Shown one piece after another: positions 22,294 to 33,900 of a stretch of DNA of 64,000 nucleotides. Source of the stretch: Nyssa sinensis. Taxonomy: Eukaryota; Streptophyta; Magnoliopsida; Cornales; Nyssaceae. The stretch is taken from positions 44,267,917 through 44,331,916 of the forward strand of contig CM018043.1 in the NCBI GenBank assembly GCA_008638375.1, written 5' to 3'. The number at the start of each line of letters is the position of its first letter. Position 1 is the first letter of the stretch. A program made the translations under genes and the position numbers. The notes below the pieces were generated by a model. The model was not told the origin of the DNA. It worked only from the letters and a program-made list of their open reading frames with translations, and made no database searches.

Positions 22294-23253
22294 AACAATG
22301 TATAATATGAAACTTAAAACAATAAATTAGCGAAAGTCTTTATTTAAACATAATATGGTTCTACATATAACAAAATGGGAACCAACATAACATTACCCTT
22401 AGGTGGTGAATACATGAGAGAACTACATCATGACTAATACATTCCTAAAAATCTCTTCCTATGCTTTCAAGCTACTACTGCGGTCTTGCAGCGTCTCTAC
22501 CTGAAACAATAAGTAAGTCGGAGTAAGCTAACGAAGCTCAGTAAGTAAATTTCCCTCTCTGCCATGGGTTAGGGTCAATATAGAGGAATACTATTGTGAT
22601 AACATGATAAAGTGTCATAATAGCTAATCAAGAATAGAAAGTCACAATCATGAGATAAGAAATCATAAGTTAATGGATATGCTTTCAAAACATGTGATCA
22701 TTCATAAGGAAAACATGATCATTCTATGAATTCAATAAAAGATATGATATCAATAAATATTTCGATGCATATTCTGATTTGGGGCTTGGTATATCCTTGA
22801 TTAATATTCGTTGCGTTTCTTTACGCCATCAATACTCATTGTGTTTCTTTACGCCATCAATACTCATTGCATTTCTTATGCCATCCTTACTCATTGCGTT
22901 TCATTATGCCATACTTTACTCATTGCATTTCTTTACGTCATCCTTTTTAGTATGTATATAATGCCATCATTTGTCATAGGTTCATTTATGGACTTTGACC
23001 CTTAGGTCAACTAGAAGCATCAGATAGATATTATTATGACTGAGCACAATTCCTAGTACTCATAATATATCATGATTATCATAATTTCATGAAGAGTGCA
23101 CATATTTAAAATATCATCAATAGTGAGAACCTAACAATTAGCCTTTCGAGGCATAGTACAAAGTCTATAGCATAATGATTAATGATATAGCAGTCAATAA
23201 ATATTCACAAGATAGAACAATATCACATTGTGGAAACAATAAGCATCAGGTAC
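22294..23253 (-). mobile_element. Family B LTR, middle segment
   Basis: This 960-bp segment aligns with 57822-58835 and, inverted, with part of 49816-53177. It includes the shared stretch around GACTGAGCACAA and the GGTCAA repeats. It links the parts of the B LTR lying before 18986 and after 45048. Confidence 0.85.
22809..22946. repeat. 27-29 bp minisatellite, 5 copies
   Basis: Units start at 22809, 22837, 22865, 22892 and 22921, with the form CATTGCGTTTCTTTACGCC then ATCAATACT. The units are imperfect. The related B copies at 58440-58540 and 52390-52450 have only traces of this motif, so it expanded in this copy. Confidence 0.75.
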
Positions 23254-25977
23254 TGTCACGCCCCGAATTCCAGCGAACCCAAGGCGCGAGTAACGAGACA
23301 AGAAGAAATAAAATGATAAAGAAATAAAAGATAATTAAGGACAATCACATACATTCTACATACTGTTCTGATACATTACATAGGGTCTGGTCCATTTGTT
23401 CACAACATACAAAATAAGAAACAGCCTCGAGCTTATGCCCTTATACAATATCAAATGCGCCCCTCGGGCCAAACATAATCCCTAATCAAATCATCTCCAC
23501 GTCTCGCACAGCTAGAGCATCATCTGAAATGTTTGCCCCACTAAAGGGGTCAGCTCAACATGCTGGTACAATATAATGCTAATGCAAGAAACAAAACTAA
23601 GGGCGTGGCATGTGCAAGTGTACAGTTATTTCTATATGACATTCGATATCATTATGGCAGTATATGAACAGTATACAGTATATGAGTCGTATGCGTGACA
23701 CACCCATGCAACTCTATGCCCACCCATGTCTCATGATACGGTCCTTCCCCGCTGGCATGAGTACCGCCACGTATGTCTCGCTTCACGGTCCGGAACCCGT
23801 CAGGCAGACGAGTACCTATTGGCCGATTTTGGGTTTTTCACCACAGGATCTGCACCCTCATAATGCATAGCACCACGTGCTTAACTCACGCCATGCACAA
23901 AGAACCACACTATGCCAAGATGCTTTGATTCATTCATGCCACAATATAATCTCAATGATGCATCTCATTCATACATGAAGCATGCTTTCAATCACATATC
24001 TCATAATCTCAATAGTTCTCAAGGAATACAATTTACACACAATATACTAACACATGTAATATACGCACAATCATCATTTATATCATCACCCAACTTACAG
24101 CAAGATAACATGAAGCACATAAGCATGTGAACAATCTAGTAAACATGTGAACAATCAAGGCAGCAGAACAAGTATGCCTAATCTCAATTCTATTTCTTAC
24201 TTAGCACAATATATCGTACCTGATAATCGACCTCAACTCAGGAAGGTGTACTCGTAGTATAGTAGGATCACTGTGAGAATACCGAAGGTCAGATCACCTT
24301 CTCCTTGCCCTTTCGTGTCCCTAAAACCATAACATGTGACTCAGTTCATTTGTTTCCTGAATGATGCTATTCAACAAATTTTAGGTCTTTATTTTATAAG
24401 TTTCTATTTTGCTAAATTAAACCCTACTATTGAGTCCGGAACGTCGAAGAAAATAAGTTTAGGTTCCCGTGGAATTCAATTCGGACATCTAGGTTCGAAA
24501 GGGTAAAATAGTCATTTTGTACTCTTCACGGGTCCTTACATTTCGAGACCCCTTTTCACAAATCAGACTCCACGGTTGAGTCCGGAATGCTCGAGATAAT
24601 AAGGTTTCACTATTTGTTTACTTAATTTGGAGTTCATTTGACTGTGTTTCAATTTAGGGGCATTTTGGTAATTTTAAAGGTTACTACGGGTCTTTTATTT
24701 TTTGGGATCCCGTCTCGTAAAATGGACCTCACCATTAGCTTCAGAATGGTCGAGATAGTCAAAATACACTAATGACTTGTCTCATTTGGACCCCGGGTTA
24801 TTTTAGAATATTTAAATAATTTAATTAATTAAATTAATTAATTAATTTAATTATTATTTTATTAATATTTAAATCAGGTGGGTCAAATCATAATAACTAA
24901 TAGTTTTAGGGGTCAAAGTGTAATTATTTAAATTTTTTGGGTCAAAGTGCAATTTCCAGAAAAAGTACAGGATAAATTTGTAAATATCAAAAAGTTCAGG
25001 GGTACTTTTATAATTGTGAAAACCCTTATTCTCTATTCGGATAACCAAACAGGGGTTAACCTAAAACAGGGATAGGATATCCCTGTTCCTGTTCAATTTC
25101 AATTTTTAATATCTTACACTCGTAGCCAAACAGCCTCAATTCAGTTTTTAATTTAAAACATGGAAGTGACACGTGGCAGGGGCGGGTCGCCCACGCCCGA
25201 ACCGGACCCGGATCCAGATCCGGACCCGAACAGTCTTCTTCTCCCCCCGTTTTTCCGGCGAGCCTCCGGTCGCCTTCTCCGGCGCTGGTGGCCGGAATTT
25301 GCAGAAAATCAAGTTTTTAAACTTGATTTTCTTAGTGTTTTCAAACCCTCTTTCGATTCCAAACCATCCCAAAGTAATTTTTTGGACATTTTAACACTGT
25401 TTTGAAGCTCCCAATCGCAATGAAAAGCCTAGACTTCTCCCCCCATGGCCGTGACCCATAACCCCTCTTTTCTCTCTCGTTCCTTCACCAATTCAAGTGA
25501 TTCGTTTTGCAAAATTACCCACTATTCACATGCAACAAAACCCAAGGATTAAATCTAGACAAAATGCTACAAAACAGGTTGGATATTTGAGAAATTTTTT
25601 CTAGAGAGAGAAAGCTTACGGTTATGGCTTCTACCCCCTGTGATGGTACTTCTCTCCTCTTGCGTTGCCTCTGTCCTCCCCTTTGGCCTCCTTAGCTTCC
25701 CTCCTTTTGCTTCCCTTTCAGAAATCAGAGTATACACACCACTCTCTCTCTATTCTCTTTCACTTTCTCTCTCTATATCTCTCTCTCTCTCTCTCTTCTC
25801 TAATTCACACGACAGGTCTGCCCCCTCTCTCAACCCTCACCACACACATATACACAGACTTCACCACACACATTCAACCACTCCTCTTACACACTCCATG
25901 CCCCTCCCACACTTGTTTGAGTGTGTTACACTCAAACTCACACACACACACAACCGGGTACACACACAGTGCACTGT

Positions 25978-26009
<32 letters not shown>

Positions 26010-26219
26010 AATATACATATTCTCCAAATCAGCTTTTTTAAATATGTATATAATATATATATATATATACATACACATGTGGCATACACACATAATTATA
26101 CACATACAATACACACATTACATTCATATAATAATAATAATAATAATAATAACTCTAATAATAAAATAAATAACCACGAAAATTTTATATATAAAAAAAA
26201 AAAATTTCGGGTTATTACA
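23254..26219 (-). mobile_element. E2 3' LTR (2966 bp)
   Basis: It starts TGTCACGCCCCGAATTCCAG and ends GGGTTATTACA. It carries a G-box at 25170-25175, a CT run near 25742-25800, a CA run, a TA run at 25979-26004 and about eight AAT units. It has a duplication near 24128-24160 (ATGTGAACAATC repeated) absent from the other LTR. Confidence 0.92.
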
Positions 26220-26232
26220 TCCTTCCCTCCTT
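26220..26232 (-). promoter_or_regulatory. E2 polypurine tract
   Basis: The minus strand reads AAGGAGGGAAGGA directly before the 3' LTR, identical to the E1 tract. Confidence 0.85.
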
Positions 26233-26259
26233 ATAGAAATTTCGTCCCGAAATTTAAAA

Positions 26260-27175
26260 TAAAATACATCAAGGATCAAATAACTCGGGATGCCTAGTAC
26301 GGACCTCCGCCTCACGATCCCAAGTAGCCTCCTCAACCCCATGGTGGTTCCAACGAACCTTGACCAAAGGGATGGTCCTACCTCGCAAAACCTATTCCCT
26401 CGAGTCCAATATCTCAACGGGTCTTTGGTCATAAGAAGCGTCGCCCTCTAGCTGAAGATCTACCCAATCTAATACATGGGAGGGGTTAGGCTGGTACTTC
26501 CTCAGCATCGACACATGAAAGACATCATGAACTCCAGATAGCTGTGGTGATAATGCCAGCTTACAAGCCACCTCACCAGCCCTCCCAAGAATCTCAAAGG
26601 GGCCTATAAGTGGCGACAGCTTCCCACCGCGCCCAAATCTCCTCAAACCTTGTCTGGGAGATACCTTGAGGAACACATGGTCCCCTAATATAAAATGACA
26701 GAGGCCACCGTCTCCTGTCTGCATAGATCTTTTGATGGCTCTGTGCCGTCAGCAAACGCGGTCTAATCACCTGTATCTTGTCTGTGGTCTCACGGACTAA
26801 GTCGGGTCCCAAAACAACTGTCTCCCCTACCTCGGTCCAACACACCGGTGAACGACACGGCCTGCCATACAACGCCTCAAATGGTGCCATCTCAATACTG
26901 GACTGGTAACTGTTGTTGTAGGCAAACTCAACTAAGGCAAGGTGGTCCCCTCAACTACCCCTGAAGTCCATAACGCAAGCTCTAAGCATGTCCTCTAGGA
27001 TCTGAATGGTACGCCCTGACTGACCATCAGTCTGGGGATGAAAGGTACTACTAAACTTAGCTGAGTCCCTAAAGCTATCTGGAGGCTCTGCCAGAACCGG
27101 GCAGTGAAATGTGGGTCCCTATCTAAAACAATGGATAAGGGAATTCCATGTAGTTGTACTATCTCTCGACATAGT
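26260..27175 (-). pseudogene. E2 integrase C-terminal half and chromodomain, frameshifted
   Basis: This matches about residues 1357-1656 of the E1 polyprotein. Readable parts are [32 protein letters not shown], a [12 protein letters not shown] module and [12 protein letters not shown]. The frame changes at about 26690-26720 between the RPLSFYI and GDHVFLKV parts, and again near the C terminus. The catalytic D,D,E core is missing because the homology stops at about 27175 near the second catalytic aspartate region. It is non-functional. Confidence 0.85.
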
Positions 27176-27204
27176 AATAAAAGATCAATGCAAAATGCAT
27201 TGTA

Positions 27205-27390
27205 ACAGGTAGACGTGCAGCCTTACCTATGGATCACTCACCTCTCCCTCAGCCAGGCGATGTGGAATGCATTACCTCCTCCCATTACCATCTTCCCCGT
27301 AGGCTTCGCCTCACCGGTAGGCGTGCAACGGTGTGCAGACATCTCCACACTCCCTGCTAGGGTCTGGTGCTAATCCCATCTGTAACGACT
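27205..27390 (-). mobile_element. Diverged TRIM relic inside E2
   Basis: The block follows the 275-bp TRIM units in order: GTGCAGCC-TTACC, GGCGATGTGG-AATG-CATTACC, a CCTC-rich tract, GCTTCGCCTCACCGG, CACACTCCCTG, GGTCTGGTGCTAATCCCATC, then TGTAACGAC. The snRNA-type 11-mer survives with one mismatch (ATTCCACATCG on the minus strand). A recognisable primer site is lost. It is clearly related to, but well diverged from, the array at 9533-13377. Confidence 0.6.
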
Positions 27391-28480
27391 TACTCTACAT
27401 GGCACAACACCTAATGAAATCCTCAAAACACATTGGCTCATCAACGCCAATCCCTTTTCAATTTCCATCCAAGCATCACGACTCACCTCAACAATTCAAC
27501 ACAATAAAAAGTAAAGGAAACTTCTCACTGTTCACAAGGATACCCCAAGGTCTCTCGCACATGTGATGTCATCTAACCTGCCTCCAATTAATCCATGAAA
27601 TCACCTAGTGATTTATCCCAATGGCATAAATACACATTATCTGTACCACAATGCAACCCCATCATCCAGTATTTTCTAAGTACCCTAATTTCCCACAAGA
27701 TATCAACAGTACAGTCTAAAAGTAAGGCTATCATCTCCGACCTTAGTCTATATATAACCGAGACCAAGTGTCATGTACTAATAAGGACTAGCCTATTCAT
27801 TTCATGTACGCATATATCGACTGGTTATACAAATGTAGACAGTGTAATTTATGTACTCTAATCATGAAATTTAAGTCAATATACCAAGGTTCAGAAGAAT
27901 AAAACATTAGTGAAACTCTTCACCAATTTCTGCTACGAACATACATCAATTTTTCACACACATGTATCAACACACACATATAAACACGTTTAAGCATTCT
28001 CTTATACATGTATTAATAACAACCAGTCTGTATATAAAAAAATAAAGTCGTAATCGCAGCACTATAACGGTCACTAAACTAGCATGCTTATATAGAGTAA
28101 ACGTACAACATTCAATAGCTAACACGTAGCTTACCACATCAGCACCCAGTACAAAATTTTATTCCAGGAATACACATATACATAAATAAGTATATAACCT
28201 ATTGCACAGGTAACCAGGCATATACCCAACCTTCCGGATATCCAGGCTCATAGCCTATCTCACAGACAACAATCATACAGTCCACTGTTTAATCTCATTC
28301 GTTATACTGTATAGAGGCAAGCATTGAATCCCATATCATCAATAACTAAGCATACCACACATTGTACAATTTCATGCACTAAGGTAACAAGCACTTATCT
28401 GATCATGTAATCCAAACCAACCCAATTCAACTTAAAGTCTAACCCCTCCTAACTCACAATAAAGTCAATCTTAAAAGGAT
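27391..28480. other. Unassigned filler inside E2
   Basis: This replaces the RT, RNase H and integrase core of E2 (the equivalent of E1 34800-36880). No retroelement domain is readable on either strand. The part at about 28010-28280 resembles the E2 leader at about 30370-30600 (shared CCAGTCTGTATATAAA and TAACCAGGCATA-like motifs). Confidence 0.4.
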
Positions 28481-28489
28481 CTACGGACA

Positions 28490-28862
28490 CCCCATGAAAT
28501 AAAGAAAAAATCTCCCTTAGGAGTACACACTGTCTCTCTTCCCTTGTAGCAGCTTATACTTGTCTAAAGTGTAAATAACTGATCTATCTCCAATATAATA
28601 CCAATACTAGACGCATCGAATAAGATGAAGAATCCAAATAAGGCATGCGGTCAGCTACCTCTATCGAGTAATCTCTACAGATTCTCGTCAGCATCACACT
28701 ACCCCTAATGTCATGGCACAAGGTAAATATGAATGAATGAGATGCACTATAATCTATCAGTATGCTAGTCCATAAACTAAACACAAAAAAAAAATTGTAC
28801 CTTAAGGCTCTGAAGGTCCAAAAAAAATAGGTGACTCTAGGCTGGCTACTGCATAACGCCAC
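28490..28862 (-). pseudogene. E2 protease remnant with damaged active site
   Basis: The frame reads SILIDYSASHSFI where E1 has [13 protein letters not shown]. The DSG active-site triad is DYS here, so the protease is probably dead. It matches E1 residues of about 540-664 and is followed by LTRICRDYSIEVADR. Stops and deletions follow. Confidence 0.8.
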
Positions 28863-28881
28863 TCTGGGTGGTCGGTCCTGC

Positions 28882-29771
28882 CTACCACCCCTCTAATTGA
28901 GAGTTCTGACTCTCAATGCTATGGGTGCATGCTGAAAATACGGTATCGGAGGTCCCTGACACAATAGTGGTCGTGGTAGAGGCACTTAGGTATACTAATA
29001 GTAATGTGGCTCCTCTAAGTCCTGGGAAATCGGCCTCTGAGGACAGTTGGCCATAACATGGCCAGCTTAGTGGCATACAAAACAAAGTCGTGGGGTCCCC
29101 CGTCCTTGACTCTGGACTGGTGATGGAAATAACTCCTGACTAGACCCGATCCTCTGTCTCAAGCTGGGGTCCTTTAGAGGACAAGTGATCCTCTTGTGGC
29201 CAGGCTGTCCACAATAAAAACAAATAATGGTCCCTTGGGATGTGGATGTGGATGTGGAAGAAGTACCAGTCCGAAACCTCTTCAATAGCCTCCTACCAGT
29301 GTGAATCTGGCCGGGTATAGATATCTGTGCAGAAGAAGCACGAGCTCGAGGCCTCTTCGATGGTCTCTTACCAGTGTATATCGGGGTAAACCTAGGGATC
29401 TGTGCTGGAGTTGCCCCGCTCTGGGTCTGGGGCTCTCTAACTCCTCTAAGCTCAGCCAACTCCCTCTCAGCCCTGACAGCTCTCGTCACTACCTCCTGTG
29501 TAGTGTGAAGGCATTCCTGCATAATGGTCGCTATGTCCCTAGAACCACTAGTCTGCCCTACCCCCACTGGAGCAGGTGTAAAAGTGACGGCCTCCTCAAC
29601 TGTGCCATCTGCAGAAGCAGTAGCTCGGGGCCAACTATGCCACGGTGATGCGGTGGTCCTAGGCTCATCGTGTCTAGGTGGTATAACTCTGGGAGTAGCT
29701 TGTCTCGGTGGCATGTCTACAAGTCCAAAGAGAAGAAAAATTAATACCCCATTTTTTTTTTCATTAGACAC
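28882..29771 (-). pseudogene. E2 gag remnant lacking the capsid-like core
   Basis: The open part begins MPPRQATPR after a conserved VD, as in E1 (MPPRRAPTR). It runs through SRDIATIMQECLHTTQ directly into RAERELAELRGVRE, so about 190 residues corresponding to E1 104-292 (the retrotransposon gag domain) are absent. The first zinc knuckle is kept as CFYCGQPGHKRITC. The second (CFVCH then AGHVMANC) is split by a frame break near 29067. A basic segment is duplicated (GKRPSKRPRARASS and GRRLLKRFRTGTSS). Confidence 0.85.
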
Positions 29772-30938
29772 AGGTGTTAAAAGAACATTAAGTAGTCACT
29801 TGTCAACGCCTCACACTTCTCAAGTAATAAACACAACATGTTATGACTCACTTGTCTAATCAACGCTTATATGACTAACATCAATCATCCCCGCCCGTTG
29901 GTTACACTAAACAATTTACACCGAGTTCTAATATAGCCCTCTACTAAGAAGGATTTCATCTAAACAATGTAATATACGCCTACTTAAACCTTGCTAGTGT
30001 TCAACTAACTTACAAATGTTCAACTCCCAGTGAATACTATTCAAAACAATACATCTCTCCACAACCAGGGTTCAACACAAGAACATCTTTAAAAATCTAA
30101 AGATAAACACTCTAAGTATCCATCTATACACAAAAGCTCCACAAGTCCAAATCCTTATTCTAGCATTTTAAAGTTTGATGTGTCTTTTTATTTATGGTTT
30201 TCTACTTTATTAGAGTTTTGTTCATTTAAAAAATTTTTTAAAATTCTAAAATTCTTTTATTATTTCTTACTTTCATAGCTAGGTAATAACCCTTCATGGA
30301 CCACAGCTCCTTTTGTTACTAGCTGATGGGGCGCCATCCATCAACCGTAACGCAAGACCTGAGACCAATCCAGTCTGTATATAAATATCATAGTCATAGT
30401 ACTATAATCCATGAAAATCGGTTACTAACCTAGCACACTCATACAGAATCCACAAACGACGGTCAACCAGGTAAACAACTAGGTTCACAACCTGTCTCCT
30501 AGTAACTAGGTATAATGTCTACCGTGTAGATAACTAAGTGTACAACCTACCCCTCCAATAACTAGGCATACCGTCCATCCCATAGAGTATACGGTCTATC
30601 ACATAGACACGAGTTTCAAATCTTAGTCAACCACTACCACAAAAAAAATTCACATGTTCCCTATCTATCGGGAAATCGAGTATAGTGCATACTCGTGCAC
30701 ACCAATGCAATACGTGTATATAAAATATTTTAGATAAAAGCTCAGTCATGTTCTTATCAGCGACTAGGGAGTACGTATAGCTTGTCATAATGTACACTTA
30801 ACAAATTCTTCACACATCATACATGTCATGCATCTCACTACATTAAATCATATAATCATGCATCATAACATATCATCAATCAACACGTAATCACAACAAG
30901 TCATGCTTCAAGTGTATAAAATCATATAACACACGAAA
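29772..30938 (-). other. E2 5' leader, interrupted by E1
   Basis: A non-coding leader between gag and the E2 primer site. It continues at 41952-42053 after E1. The right part matches the E1 leader (TCTCATTCTCTTCTCTAGGG). The left part contains several TAACTAGGCATA-like repeats at about 30470-30570. No gene was seen. Confidence 0.6.
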
Positions 30939-33835
30939 TGTCACGCCCCGAATTTCCCACGAACCCGGGGCGCGAGTAACGAGACAGAAAGTAAAATAAT
31001 TAAAAGGACAAAAGTAATTAAATTCAATAAACATGCGTCCATCATCATCCATACACAAAATAACATAAGATACATCGTTCAGGAGTCATTCGGGCTTAAG
31101 CCCTTACATTTCAATACACAAGTCTCATGGACAAAATATAACAAGTGTTTTCCCTTATCAAAGCATCACTGGGTCTCAAGCAGCTGGGGGGTCCTCATCT
31201 GAAAAATGTTGCCCACGAATGGGTCAGCTCAACTGCTGGTATGATGAAGTACTAATGCCAGAAATAAAGCTAAGGCGTGGCATGTGCAAAGTGTACATTT
31301 ATTTCTAAATGACATTCTAGCATCGCAGTAGTATATATGAATAGTATGCGTGACACACCCATGCACAACTCTATGCCACACCCATGTCTCGTTTACGGGT
31401 ACTCCCCGATGGCTACGGAGTACCAATGCAATGGCCAATTTTGGGTTTTTCACCACAGGATCTACACCCTCATAATGCAAAGCACCACGTGCTTACCCAC
31501 GCCATGTTCTCAAAGGATTCATCATATGCCGATATGCCAATGCAATCTCAATGATACATGGTTTCCACAATATAGCATGCTCGAGACAATAATACATAAA
31601 TCACCAGCCGATTTCCACATGCAAGCATACCTCGTAGAAATTAACATATACCCACGTTATGAGTCACATTCATCATTCACTAAACATTCATAAAGCACAA
31701 GTAACATGTAAGCATGTGAACAACCAATTCCAAATAAACAGGTAAACGCATTACAGATAAACACATACAGCATTCAGTCATTCACAATTATTCCTAACTT
31801 AACTTCATTTCTAACACTAGCAAAACACCATACCTGATGGGTCGGTATCAACCCTAGAAGATCGTGAACTATATGTAACTGAATAGACGGATGAAAATGT
31901 AAGAGATCAGATCGCCTCCTCCTGTCCTGTCAGTGTCCCTAAAAGTAGAAATTACAACTCAGTCCATTGTTGTTTGAATGTATGCTATTCATCAAATTTT
32001 ATGTCTTTAAATTCATGGGTTTCTATTCTGCTAAATTGAACCCTACCATTGGTTTTTAGAGCGTTTAAGAAAGTAAGTCTAGGCTTTCGTAGAACTCAAT
32101 TCGGACACCGGGGTTCAAAAGGGCAAAATAGTCATTTTGCACTTTACATGTGTCCTTACATTTCGTGACCTCTTTTCACCAATCGGACTTCACGGTTGAG
32201 TCCGGAATGTTCGAGATAATAAAATTCCACTATTTGTTTACCTAATTCGGAGTTCGTTTGACCGTGTTTCAATCTAGGGGCATTTTGGTAATTTTAAGGG
32301 TTACCACGGGTATTTTATTTTTCGGGACCCCGTCTCGTAAAACGGACCTCACCATTGGTCTCGGAATAGTCGAGATAGTCAAAATACACCTATGACTTGT
32401 CTCATTTGGACTCCGGGATGTTTTTGAATATTTAATTAATTAAATTAATTTAATTAAATAATTAATTAATTAATTTAATTAATATTTTATTAATAATTTA
32501 ATCAGGTGGGTCAAAGTGTAATTTCTAACAGTTGGGGGGGTCAATTCGTAATTTCTGAAAGTTCAGGTTAAGGTTCAAATTTAAAAGGTTCAAATCCAAA
32601 GGTTTAAATCCTAAAGGTTCAAATTCATTTAATTTAAAACAAGGGCTGACACGTGGCAGGGGCAGACCGGCCCGAGCCCGACCCGACCCGAACCGACCCG
32701 ACCCAAACCCGGAACAGTTCCCTTCTTCCCCCCGTTTTTCCGGCGAACCTCCGGTAGGGTTCCGGCGTCTTCTCCGGCGCCGGTGACCCTTTTCCGGCGA
32801 GATTTCTTCAACTTTTTAATACGGTTTTCTTCGGTTTTTCTAGGGGATTACGCATCCCGAGTTGGTTTTCCCTTTCATCACTCGGAACCCCTCGAAATGA
32901 CCAGAACCGTAGCTCCGGCCACCCCAAACCCAGATTCCGGCGAGCTGGTTTTTCTAGTTTTCTAGCTCGATTTTTCCACCGTTTTGACTCCATTTTGACT
33001 CTAGGGTTTTCTGCAACTTACCCCAACAATTCCCCATCATTCAAACATGGATTTAGCGCCTAAAATACCAAAACCCGAGACTCACTCCAGACCTGCAACT
33101 CCAAAGTTCTCCCCCATTTCTCAACCATTTCTTCTCATTCTTTTTGCAAATTAATCCCTACATTATGCTCTCTAAAACCCTATAATTCAAATCAATTAAA
33201 ATGCTTTTAAAAAAATTGAAACAGAAGGAACCACTTACAATTTTCTTGGCCGTTTCTCTCTCTAGCCGTGCCCACCTCCACCTTTCTGGTTCCTCCTCGA
33301 GCCTCCTCTCCTTCTTCACAGTCTAGAACCCTCTCTCTCTCTCTGTTTCTCTCTTCTTTCTCTTTCTTTCCTTCTCTTTTCTTCTCACCCGAGACCCTCT
33401 CTTTATTTTCTTCACTCTCTCTCTCTATATCTCTCCCTCTCTGCCCAAGACCAACCACCCTCTGCCCACTTCTGCACTCTCCCACTCCCTGAATCCCACT
33501 CACACACACAACCTCACCCATACCCCTTTGAGTGTGTAACACTCAAAGTCACACACACACACACACACACACGGTTACACACACCTACACACACTGTTCT
33601 ACACCCATTTATATATACATATACACACATATAATCACACATTTATATATATACACTCATATAATTCTTACACATTTTATACATACATACAATTAATAAA
33701 AAAAAGAATTTTAATTTCCCATACACATATATCCAATATTAATAATAATAATAATGATAATAATAATAATAAAATTAATTAATTAACAATTGCAAGAATA
33801 ATAATAAAAAAAATTTTTTTTTCCATGTTATAACA
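30939..33835 (-). mobile_element. E1 3' LTR (2897 bp)
   Basis: It starts TGTCACGCCCCG and ends TTATAACA. It contains a G-box at 32650-32655, the TTAATTAA-rich palindromic region at about 32430-32500, GACCC repeats at about 32675-32705, a CCGGCG-rich patch with the palindrome CCGGCGCCGG at about 32774, then CT, CA (23 bases), TA and AAT runs. Confidence 0.96.
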
Positions 33836-33848
33836 TCCTTCCCTCCTT
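33836..33848 (-). promoter_or_regulatory. E1 polypurine tract
   Basis: AAGGAGGGAAGGA on the minus strand abuts the 3' LTR and would prime plus-strand DNA synthesis. It is identical in E2. Confidence 0.9.
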
Positions 33849-33900
33849 ACAAAAATTTCGTCCCGAAATTTAAAATAACATAGAACCAAAAGAAAATACA

